64,000 bases of DNA from Ilex aquifolium (Eukaryota; Streptophyta; Magnoliopsida; Aquifoliales; Aquifoliaceae), in assembly GCA_951799425.1 (NCBI GenBank), contig OX637409.1:15355460-15419459 (forward strand), in the 5' to 3' direction. A program made the translations under genes and the position numbers. Shown here one piece after another: positions 1 to 10,188 of the stretch. Position 1 is the first letter of the stretch. Every line of letters starts with the position of its first letter. Below the pieces are notes generated by a model that saw only the letters and a list, made by a program, of their open reading frames with translations, made no database searches and was not told where the DNA came from.

Positions 1-450
1 TCCATAAAAGTTGGACCCCACCCCAACTACTATAGTTTAATCCATAATACTTGCCCACATTTATGGATCCACTAAAGCTGTTAAATTGAACCCAAAAAAG
101 TTGAAAGGTCAACACAAAATATTGTAACATAATCTGAAGAAGTAGTAAGCCTTTGGAACACCACCCCCAATAGTTGGAACTCACCCAAAAGTTACATTTT
201 TGAAGTGGGTACCAACTTTTATGAATTAGGTTACAATATTTTGGTGTAAATGCCAATGTTTATGGATTATATTATTTGGGGTGAGGTTTCAACTTTGTTA
301 GATAGGGTTATAACCTTTTGGGTGGGTTCCAACTGGATCTACCAAAGCTTAAAGCCAACCCCAAAAATTTTAAACCCCAACCCAAAATATTGTAACACAA
401 TCCAAAAAAGTAGTAACCCCATCCCCAAAAGGTTGGAATACACGCCAGAT
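1..450. repeat. Degenerate short-repeat block, probable left end of the MULE
   Basis: This stretch is built from loosely repeated 20-40 base units around 'caaaatattgtaac', 'aaaagttgga' and 'agtagtaa', in both orientations. For example 110-125 recurs inverted near 228-245 and direct near 383-398. Similar units, mainly in opposite orientation, fill 5885-6690 on the other side of the FAR1-like transposase. I infer that the two blocks are the long degenerate terminal regions of one Mutator-like element. The outer left boundary and target duplication lie outside the window, so the pairing is inference. Confidence 0.5.
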
Positions 451-983
451 AAGTAACAATCTATCCCATTTCTTTCCAAAATCACATCACATAATAAATG
501 CAATCCAATGAAATTTGTCAGCCTAAATATAGTTGGTAATTATGAAATAAATGATATTAATGTCTCCCACCTAACGTGGTTATGTTGTCTGAACATTCTA
601 CAACTTCAATATAACATTTCTTCATCCCCTACAATTTCACTTTTTATTCCTTCATTCTCTAAACAATTTCACTATTTATTCCTTCATCCTCCATACAATT
701 TCACTGGAATGTTTAGAACTTGCATTTCATCATCATCCATCCAATTAGGTGGGCGAGGTAACTATCATGTGTTTGATGTTAACTGCTTAATTTTCTTTAT
801 GAATGTTTACTAATTTTGATAGGCAATATGAGAAAGGAGAGCACTATATAAACTAATATTGTCAAAAAACTATTTTTTTTTTTTTTTGCATTATATACGT
901 ACAATATTAGTTAATTGGTCAAACATTTGATATATACCATGCATCTGCTGTTAATTAATTTTTTGTAGGTATAATCAACACAA

Positions 984-3353
984 ATGTCTTCAAATTATTC
1001 AGAAAAAGGAAAGCACACTATTATAGACCTAAGTGAAGATGTAATGGAGGACATATTGCATGATGTTGAAAATTATGAAAATGATAACATGCAGTAAAAA
1101 ATGATGGATGAGTTAAAATCCGAAGAAGTTTGTGAAATGACGTTTGATTCACACGACGAGGCAGGATAATTTTATAATACCTATGGAAGATATGCGGGGT
1201 TTAGCATTCGAAAAGATAACCTAAAGTATGACAAGAACCACATGCCAATTTCAAGAAGGTGGGTTTGTTCTAGAGAAGGGTATCAGTCCGCAAAGAATGC
1301 AGACTAGGTCGAATGAGTAAGGGAACCATGGGGTTTAACAAGGGTTGGATGCCTTGCAACATTCCATGTGAAGTATGATAGGAAGATAGGAAAATGGGTT
1401 GTAAAGGATTTTGTTAAGGAGCACAACCATCCATTGGTTCCACCACATGGCGTGCCATTTCTCCGATCACATAGGGGTGTTAAGAGCACTGACAGAGCAC
1501 AAGCTATATCATTACGTAATGTTGGTATACGAACAAGTCAATTCAGAGATTTCATGTTGCAACAATCGGGAGGATATCAAAATGTTGGATTTACCATAAA
1601 AGATTTGTACAATGATGTAGCATCCCAACGTAGAGAAGAAATGAGGGACGGTGATGCGGAGAGCGCATTGGCATACTTGAGCGCCAAGGAAGAGTTGGAC
1701 CCATTATTCTATTTCAAGTATAACATCACTGAAGACAATTCACTAAAATGTTTGCTTTGGGCGGATTCGACATCTCGAATAGACTACAAGTGTTTTGGTG
1801 ACGTTCTAATGTTTGATACTACATATCGAACGAATGTTTATAATAAGCAATTTGTGATATTTGCAGGTGTCAATCACCACAATGCTACGACTATATTTGG
1901 TTGCGCATTGCTTTCAGATGAGACCGTGGAAACATATGTGTGGGTGTTATCTACTTTTTTTCATGCAATGGATAATAAGATGCCGATCTCCGTTATTACA
2001 GATGGGGATAAAACAATGGCTGCTGCAATAGAAATAATATTTCCACAAACAACACACCGTTTATGTAGGTGGCATTTGGCCTGAAATGCTTTCACAAATA
2101 TAAATTCTAAAAATTTTGTCCAAGCATTCAAGAGATGTATGTGCACTCGATGTACACCGAAAGAATTTGAAGATCTATGAAAATCAATGGTTGAATCATT
2201 TGGATTGAAGACTAATAATTGGATTGCGGAAGTTTATGCAAAGATATTCAAATGGGCTGAAGCATATCTGCGGGAGATATTTTTTGTTGGACAAACAAGC
2301 ACGCAACGGTCTGAAAGTATGAATGCATACCTAAATCACTTCTTAAAAACACGCCAAAAACTGTTCGAGTTTGTTAGGCAGTACGATAGGGGCTTAGCAA
2401 GAATCAGAGAGACCGAGGCCAATGAGGACTATGAGTCGGAACACTCCGATCTAGTGCTGACAACAACACTGAAATGCTTAGAGGAGAAAGCCTCTACGAT
2501 ATATACCAAAAAAATGTTCTTCAAAATTCGTGAACAATTGAATGATGAAGCTCTATTTTTTGTAGTGGATAAAATTAAGAGCATGACGCATCGAAGTTAC
2601 TACTTGTCCCGGTTCACACAACCTGAATCTAGGTGGATCGTTCGATATTATCCAGGAATTCATACGTTTAAATATAATTGCATGAAATTTGATTCTGTTG
2701 GGATTCCATGTTCTCACATGATTGCCATCATGAAGTGTGAGCACCTCAAAGAGTTCCCTCATAGCAGTGTGATGAAAAGGTGGACAATTAGAGTAAAATG
2801 CGATTATCAAACAAATGATGTGTTGCATACATTGAGCACCCCATCAATTTCTAGAAGATATGCTAGACTTATGTCTATGTGCAGCAGAATGTGCTACTAT
2901 GCTTCAAAGTCAATGTAAAAAACAAACAACCTGAGAAATATGGTGCATAAAAAAACTTCTACTCTACAACTCCATCATGAGTCAGTATCCAGAGGTTATG
3001 ATGAGTCTGAAATATCCCATTTCAATATGAATGTGCAAAATGGAAAATTTGATGTGGGTGACCCAAAAATTGTGAAGACTAAGAGAAATTCAGGACGGGT
3101 GCATAAGAACATTTCAATTACCCCACGAAAGTGTAGTAAATGTAGGGGTATCAGACATACTGTTAGAAAATGTCAACTACTTACACCCCATTTGAATGAT
3201 CCATATGACAACATGCCGTTTTTAGAATCGCACCAACCGCACATTCCTCCTGCATCACAACAACCAGTGCTCGAGATGCCATTCTCACAGGCTGGTGGAT
3301 CACAACAACCCTTGCCAACATATGAAGATCAAGACCATTGGACTCCTTTTTGA
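984..3353 (+). pseudogene. FAR1/FRS-like MULE transposase, broken by stop codons
   Basis: This is a transposase of the Mutator-like FAR1 lineage, which would bind its element's termini and cut DNA in the nucleus. One frame runs from an ATG at 984 to the stop at 3351-3353 (about 790 codons) without a frameshift. In order it has a FAR1-type zinc-binding N-terminus (about 1140-1440, with FYNTYGRYAGFSIRK and EHNHPL), a MULE catalytic core (about 1740-2080, with DTTYRTN, ITDGD and CRWHLA), a SWIM zinc finger (about 2670-2720, C-x-K-F-x5-PCSHM) and a C-terminal CCHC knuckle (CSKCRGIRHTVRKC near 3130-3175). In-frame stops fall near 1095, 1167, 1305, 1314, 2082, 2178 and 2916. Several look like CGA to TGA or TGG to TGA changes, as in methylated, decaying transposons. 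Domesticated FAR1/FHY3 genes share these domains, but the stops and repeat-block flanks argue for a dead transposon. Confidence 0.9.
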
Positions 3354-3599
3354 ATTGCAAAAGTATGTTCCCTACTCAACATGTTGTGTGCATCAACAAA
3401 ACAACTGTATTGTATTGTGTATTCCTAGGATTATATTACAAACATAGCATCAACAAAGCACCATGACATCCACTTTGCATTTACATACCATCAAAAAAAT
3501 TACATACTAAAATTTACATAGTATCAACAAAATTACATACTAAAATTTACAATCCAACAACTACAATTTCTTCTACAATCCAACAACTAAATTTAAGTA
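3354..3599. other. Gap between the two convergent transposon pseudogenes
   Basis: AT-rich sequence with a short internal repetition: 'catcaacaaa', 'ttacatac' and 'aaaatttaca' recur between 3440 and 3600. It probably holds the 3' untranslated ends of the two convergent reading frames. No further coding signal was seen. Confidence 0.4.
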
Positions 3600-4680
3600 C
3601 TACTCATATATTTTTTTTTTTTGCATCAACAATTTAATCTCCAACTGCTTGAGAGATACTTTGGTGTCTTCATTCAGCTGCTTGAGAGACTCATTCGTGT
3701 CGTCATTCAGCTGCTTGAGAGACTCTTTCGTGTCTTCACAGATTTGCTCGAGAGACTCCTTCATTTCTTGTTGACATTCCTTCATTTCTTTTTGCCACTT
3801 CTCTTGATTTGCCAAAATTTGTTTAAGCATTTGTACAACAATATTGTTATCCCCTACAGAAGAAGTAGTTGCGCCATCTGTCTCCGGTGGATCTGGATCA
3901 TAAGTATTGGTCTGCCCCAAACTCTTTTTTAATGTGCATTCATCAAATGGACTCATAGGCGACTTATAAGTGTCGGTTGGGTGAATGACAACTCCATAAT
4001 ACATCATGATCTTAGAAATTAAGATGGAAAATGGGAGACTTTTTTCGCTTATCTTCGAGCTCAAACGCTGAAACAATTTCATTAAATATTACACAAGAGA
4101 GATCTATACTTACCCCCTTCCCAATGGCATAAAGTAGATGAGCTCTATCAAGTCCAAAATCATAATTGTGTCCTCTCGGATTAATATTAAATCCCACTAT
4201 ACGCTTTAAAACCCTATAATTGGGAGTGAGGCATCTTTGATAAAATGTGTCTATTTTCACAGTAATAGGTGTATCATAAAGTTCTGTAGCAACATTCTCA
4301 GCCGTAGGTTTATCATTGATATTCTTATATGGGTATGTAACCGTATTCTCACCAATGAAGGGTGAGGGAACCTTCAATATCTTTGAAATCAAATCCGGGT
4401 TTACTTCAAAATGTACATTCCTCATATAAGATTTAAACTTGAGATATTCCTTCTCAATAGCATGCATATTTGCATAAAATATCCTAACTAATCTATCATA
4501 AGCTTTATCGTTCTTATATATTTCAACTATAGAATTCCAATGTCAAAAAGCAAAAATAACAGCACAGTTCACATTTATCATCTTATCTGGTTGAGCACCA
4601 CGCTCTAGTAACACATGCTTATGGCAGAACCGAGTATGATAAAGCTATTCACTAATTCTGTTGAAGAAAGGATTTACTGG
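3600..4680 (-). pseudogene. Putative plant transposon protein (PF20167-like) with coiled-coil tail, frameshifted
   Basis: An opposite-strand companion frame inside the MULE. Reading leftward from about 4680 it gives a helical N-terminus (LLERGAQPDKM near 4610), then a region resembling the 'putative plant transposon protein' domain found in many plant repeat-borne genes (DRLVRIFYANM near 4480, YMRNVHFEVNPDLISKIL near 4420). Next come LDRAHLLYAIGKG near 4130, a short LPFSILISKIM stretch near 4030, and a C-terminal tail of heptad-like repeats (KESLKQLNDDTNE, about 3620-3790) that predicts a coiled coil. The frame is broken by stops near 4648 and 4542 and by a single-base shift in an A6 run (minus strand) near 4045, after which the second frame continues the same protein. 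The molecular role of this family is unknown to me. It could be a second MULE gene or a captured host fragment. Confidence 0.6.
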
Positions 4681-4689
4681 AATGAATGA

Positions 4690-5880
4690 ACTTACCAAAT
4701 TTGGGTTGGATGAACTTACCAAATTTGGAAGCTATGAGGAGTGATCAACATTTTTATTTTGTTTTGGTTCAGAGGGATCACCTGACTTTGGAAAACTGGA
4801 GGAATGGACCACATTTGGAGATTTTGGACAATTGGAGGGATCACCAACCTGTTTATTCTTCATTTGCCCAATTCCACAGTAACAAGTGTTATCCACTTTT
4901 GGCCGATACTTTCCCTCAGTCTTCCTCTTCTTCTTTGTTTCTATCAAAATTTCTGTTGAATTTTGTTGTGTGTATCTCCGTGGATACATTACCAGAAAAA
5001 AGGGACATACCCAATCAAACATAATAAATCTCCACATATGGTATTCATACGTAAACCTAAATATGGAACAGTTCACATCCTCACATACGCTCAAAGTAAC
5101 AACGACCACACACAGTCATATGTTATAGAATACTTACTTACAGTGAGATTTGAAGCGTTTTGGAGTTAGGGTTTGGTAACGATCGATTGGCTGACGTGAA
5201 TGCTTGAAATCGATCAAATTTTGGTTAGGTTTGAAACTTTCAAATCTTGATCCGATCGCTCACTTGTTCTTCTTGAAACCGATCGATTTCGAATGCTTGA
5301 AAAATCGATGTTAGGGTTAGGTTCAATGCTTGAAATCGATTTAGCTGAAGGACGTGAAGGCGTGAAATCGATTTGGCTGAAGGATGGGAAGACGTGAAAT
5401 CGGTGAAATCGATTGAAGGCGTGAAATCGATTTGGCTGTGGTCGAAGACGATGACCTTCTTCTCAGAAATCTTTTATTCAAACTACATCTTCCCCTCCAA
5501 ATCTGGCTGAGACACACTCATAGGTCTTCTCCCAAATCAGAAGAACAAGTGTGATCGATGCATGGAATGCTGTGGTTGAAGACGATCGACTTCTTGTGTA
5601 ATATCAAAGGGACAAAAGTGTAATATGATAGGATAAGTAAATGTAATTACACACCAGGATCGGTCGCCCATTCCTACGGCCGGTCTTAATTCATCCATAA
5701 GTAAATGAAACTTACACCCCTAAACTATAACACTATTTTCATTTTGTTCCCTATATTTCACCTTAAAGTAATATTTTTATTCCACATTACCTAATTAGAA
5801 ACATGTATTATTTTTTTGCAGAGAAAATACATAGGGACAAAGTAGAATAATTTTTCCTTAAATATATAACTGATATTAAT
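4690..5880. other. Non-coding MULE interior with GATCGATT-type short repeats
   Basis: No supported gene. Between about 5150 and 5450 the units 'gtgaaatcgatttggctga' and 'cgatcgat' recur several times, at irregular spacing, in direct order. Being upstream of the minus-strand companion pseudogene, this may be its former 5' untranslated region or promoter. From 5640 to 5880 only AT-rich sequence is seen. Confidence 0.4.
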
Positions 5881-5884
5881 AATT

Positions 5885-6690
5885 GGGTTAATATTTGATT
5901 TTTTGTGGGTTACAACTTTAAAACTTTAATGGTGGGATTACAACTCTTTTGGATAGGTACACCTTTAATGGATAGAGTACAACTTTAATTGAAGAATTAC
6001 AACTCTTTTGGATGTGGGTACACCTTTAATGGATAGGGTATAAATTTAACGGTAGGATTATACCTCGTTTGGAAATGGGTACACTTTTAATGGATAGGGG
6101 TACAACTTTAACGGTAGGATTACAACTCTTTTGGATGTGGGTACACCTTTAATGAATAGGGGTACAACTCTATTGGATGTGATACAACTTTAATGGATGG
6201 TTAAAACTTTTTTGGATGTGAGTACAACTCTATTGGGATGTGGTACAACTCTTTTGGATGAGGTACAACTCATTTGGATGTGGTACAATTTGAATGCAGG
6301 GTTCCAACTTTTCTTGGGTTATAACTTTTGTAGATTTGGTTTCAAACTTTTTGGTATCTTACAAATTTTTGGGGTTAGATTATAATATTTTTGGTGGGTA
6401 ACAACTTTAATGGTATGATTATAACTCTTTGGGGTGGGGGTACAACTTTAATGATGAGATACAACTTTTTTGGGATTGTACCTTTTATGTTAAGATTACA
6501 ACTCTTTTGGATGTTGTACAAGTTTAATGGTGGGTCACAACTTTTCTAGAGTTATAACTTTCATGGATTTGATTTCAATTTTTTTGGTATGTTACAATTT
6601 TGTGGGTTAGATTATAATATCTTTGAGGGTTACAAATTTTGGGGATGAGATACAGCTTTTGGGCTAGTTACCACTTTTTGGTAACAACTT
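5885..6690. repeat. Degenerate tandem-repeat block, probable right end of the MULE
   Basis: At least 15 imperfect copies of a unit of about 25-35 bases based on 'tacaactttaatggatrgg' and 'tacaactcttttggatgtgg' run head to tail. Towards the right edge the unit changes to 'ggttataacttttgtagattt'. Its reverse complement resembles the block at 1-450. Repeats inside terminal regions are known for some plant MULEs. I could not define a 9-bp target duplication, because the left outer edge is not in the window. Confidence 0.6.
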
Positions 6691-6700
6691 TTGTGGTTCC

Positions 6701-6812
6701 ACTATATACCGGTGAAACCGGTTTTAAAGAGACACGTGTAACATAAATAGGCCAACTTACTTTTCGGTATGGTACCGAAAAGTAAGTTGGTGGTATAGTA
6801 GTGTTTCCCCTT
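6701..6812. repeat. Small hairpin element with perfect 18-bp arms
   Basis: Positions 6752-6769 and 6773-6790 form perfect 18-base arms (ccaacttacttttcggta) separated by three bases. Outside these, 'cactatatacc' (about 6702) and 'ggtatagtagtg' (about 6793) form a second, looser inverted pair. The arrangement is that of a very short foldback element abutting the MULE end. Confidence 0.55.
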
Positions 6813-6943
6813 CTACTTAGCTGAGTGACCTCATTAGCTTGAAATGCTACACTCACTGATGACCTCATTTGCCTGAAATTAAACATACTTTATACGTGTG
6901 ATCCTGAAATATGACTTCATGTCTTCGCTTGTTAGCTGATAAA

Positions 6944-7818
6944 ATCTGCGTTAGAGGTGACAATCTTAATCTATTATCTATTAATTCACTCAACCCGTCC
7001 ATAAATAAATGAGTTGAATACCTATATTAATTAATATGAGTTCTAAATGGGTTGAGTAGTATGATTCATTTTAATTAAACGGGTTAATATGAATTATAAA
7101 TAGGTACTCATTGGGTTGAATATTTATCTTTTTATTAAATAACACAAGTAATAAAATTAAATAAATATATTAATATACCAAAAAATACACACACTATTAC
7201 ACAAAAAAATACACACATATACACTAATACATCAAAATATACACACACACTAGTACACCAAAAACACATACACTAATACACCACCCATGACATGCGGGTT
7301 GACCCATGACCCATGGGCAACCCACAACCCGTGTCTCATGACCCATGGGTTGGCTCGCGACACATGACTCATGTGCTGACCCATAACCCATGTGCTGACC
7401 CATAACCCATGGGTCGACCCATGACCCACAGACCAACCCATAGCCCACAATCGACCCGATCCATTATTTGTGTTTTTTTATTTATTAAATGTGTTTTAGT
7501 TTTTGTGTTAGTATATGTGTGTGTATTTTTTGTGTATTAGTGTGTATATTTTTAGTATATAGTTTGTGTGTTTTAGTGTATTAGTGTGTGTGTATGTTTG
7601 TATTTTAGTGTACTACTAATGTGTGTGTGTGTGTGTGTTTTGGTGTACTAATGTGTTTATTAAGAATTTTAATTATTTTATAAGTTAATCGGTTTAACCC
7701 AACCCATTATAACCCATTTACTACGTGAGTGAAAAATAGATTGAATTTATTTTAACCCAATTCAATTTAACTCAACCCATAACCAACCCAACCCACCCAT
7801 TTGCCACCTTTGCGTAAT
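6944..7818. mobile_element. Foldback MITE of hAT type
   Basis: Ends are 'aggtgacaat' on the left and 'tttgccacctt' on the right, which are inverted copies with a mismatch. They are flanked by 8-base candidates tgcgttag and tgcgtaat (imperfect). Both arms carry runs of 'caaccca' and 'aacccatt', then inverted TG/CA microsatellite arms (7180-7260 versus 7500-7650). The centre (7280-7450) is a tandem series of 'acccatgacccatggg' type units. Plant hAT-derived MITEs with a GGTGGCAAA-like end are well known. No coding content. Confidence 0.6.
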
Positions 7819-9300
7819 GGTCACAATTACCTTGACTTATTTCGTACTTTTGTCAAAAATTGTCTTTATAGTTCGTTTGGTTTGTGTTAATTTTTCTTTT
7901 CTCTTCCTGTTATCTTTTTCCGTGCCGGGAAGAGGTTGGGTCCGGCCGTTGGGTCGGGAAAGTGGGATTGTTTGTGGTTTTGGATTCTCCTGTGGGAAAT
8001 GAAAATGAGGTAAATGATGAATTTTGCATAACCCATGCAGATCCTTAGTTATCCTAGCAAGTGGGTGACTTGGTGAGTTTTGTACAAATCTGACCACGAG
8101 GTTTTTTCTTTTTCACATCCATGAAACAATCTAGATCCTCTCAATTTCGTATTTTTGTCAATTTTCGGTCTAATTTAGTGATCCACCATTAAAATAAGAG
8201 TAATGCTATTTGATCTAATTTGAATCTGTTAATTTTGTGTTGGGTTTATTGATTATTCCTAGATTTGTCGTCCCTATTTAGCATGTTTAAAATCATTTGC
8301 TTTTAGTGTTAAGGAATTGATGAACAACCAGATCAGTTCAAAGTATTTTCATAGGCTCATACATCATAAACTGAAAAACAAGAACCTACTCTAAGTCTAG
8401 TGTAATCTGACAGTCTTGATGAAATGAACAAAAGCTTGAAAGCACACATATTAGGGACAACACTAGGTATCGGAGAAAAAAAAATTCCTTGGTAGATTAA
8501 TGAACATTATTAATTTTACCGGTCAAGTTACATCTTTTAAAGGTATAGTTATAACTAATTAGAGTTATTTATGATTGATTATAAAAATGTTGAGACTAGT
8601 GAAAACATGTTTTTCTAGATCATAGATACGATAGCCATGTTGGGCATAGGAGTACCCAATAAAGATTTATTGAGGGCTTAGAATATCTCAGAGATAAGTT
8701 TAAATGAAAATGAAAGAGTTTATATGTCTCGGAGATAAGCTATGATCATAACATGCAACCAAACACCTGCAAGTGATAATATTAGGGCTTAGAATGAAGG
8801 AGAAGCTGGTGATAAGATTTAGTTAAAAGTGAAAGAGTTAGCATGTATCTAGCTAAATACGGCACAAATTCACTAAATATGACATATAAACCCACACCAA
8901 ACCGACCCACTAATAATCCCAATTTTTCATGTCAAATGGGTTTTATTTAATTTTAATACGAATCCAATCAATTTTTTCACGAGCACTTAATTCATGAAGC
9001 GTGATGCTGCTTCACTTTGGACGAAAGACAAGGACGAGCATGGCCTCTCAGGCTGTTATTTGATAAAAAGGTTGATTAAATACAATCATTATTTCCATGG
9101 TAAAGTCGGACAACTAATAACAAAATATTATAAGGAATCATTGTGTTAGTTGCAAGATTAAAAATAATCTATAATATAAAATAAGGCATACTTCAATAAG
9201 TTCATCCGACGGTTTCAAATAGACTCATCCAACAGCCACTAACATTCCTCTCAAAATCATTTACATTGCACCGTACATTTATGTACGAGTTATCCGTAGT
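7819..9300. other. About 1.5 kb without a recognisable gene
   Basis: AT-rich intergenic sequence. Short open frames at 7817-8097 are on both strands and have no family resemblance. No strong repeat structure was seen. Confidence 0.4.
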
Positions 9301-9587
9301 AGGGAAAAAACAAAGAAGAAGAAGAAATTGTGTTTCTTTCACGTTTCGCCCAATTTCCAAATTCCAGTCATTTTCTAGATGTCATCATTTGGCATGACTT
9401 TATTGTCATATACAATTATAAATGACAATATTGATGGGTGAGTTTACCAAATCCGCTTTCCCCTAACCATTTAACCTAAAATACTAATTTGATGATAAGC
9501 ATTGTTTAATTGAGCTGGCCGGGTTGGTCACTTGCCTCTATTAAGTTTAGTGTATTCATTCATTCATCAATGTTGTCATTTTTAATT

Positions 9588-9932
9588 GTAGCGTAAAACT
9601 CGTAATTGGTCCCTAAAATTTACTTTCGATTTCAATTTTAGTCTTTGAACTTTTAATTATCTCAATTTAATCCCTCAATTATGAATTTCGTCCCAATTAA
9701 GTCCTTCTATATATTTTTATTGTTAGATCAAATGGGACTAGTCCGATCTAATCAATTTCCACCCTTAGATCATATGTTTCCATTTGATCTAATAGTAGAA
9801 ATTGACGGAAGAACTTAACTAAGACGAAATTGATAGTTGATGGACTAAATTAGAACAATTAAAAGTTCAGTGACCAAATTAAAACTGAAGTTAAAATTCA
9901 TGGACTAATTATGAAATTTACCCTTAATTGTA
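9588..9932. mobile_element. MITE with long inverted arms
   Basis: About 150-base arms pair across the element: 'taattggtccctaaaattta' on the left against 'taaaattcatggactaatta' on the right. The near-central halves are 'ttagatcaaatggga' and its partner 'tccatttgatctaa'. It lies in the loop of the larger foldback. No coding capacity. Confidence 0.7.
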
Positions 9933-10188
9933 TGTAACATTAAAGCATTGCTAGAATCTGAACATTGTGATTGATTTAATTAGTGGAACGCTAGAGGAAA
10001 GCAGGTTTGGTAAACTCACCCATCAATATTGTAATTTTTAATTATACTAGTTGATACACACGTGCGTTGCACGTGAATTATTGTGAGTTGCAGTTTTGGT
10101 TTTTAATTTTGAATTTTTTTTTTTTGTATATAAGGCTACAAAACGAAGACTTGAAGATAATACAAGCAAAATTTTTTTTAAAAAAAAC

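Noticed and set aside
3621-3932. Plus-strand open frame of 103 residues
   Set aside because: Shadow of the minus-strand coiled-coil tail, and leucine-rich only because of the antisense of Glu/Lys codons.
7224-7450. Frames rich in MGYGS / WVMGQ
   Set aside because: Translations of the CCCATGGG tandem units inside a MITE.
7140-7660. Possible telomere or satellite array
   Set aside because: The TG/CA runs are inverted arms of one short foldback element, and no telomere heptamer (TTTAGGG) array is present.
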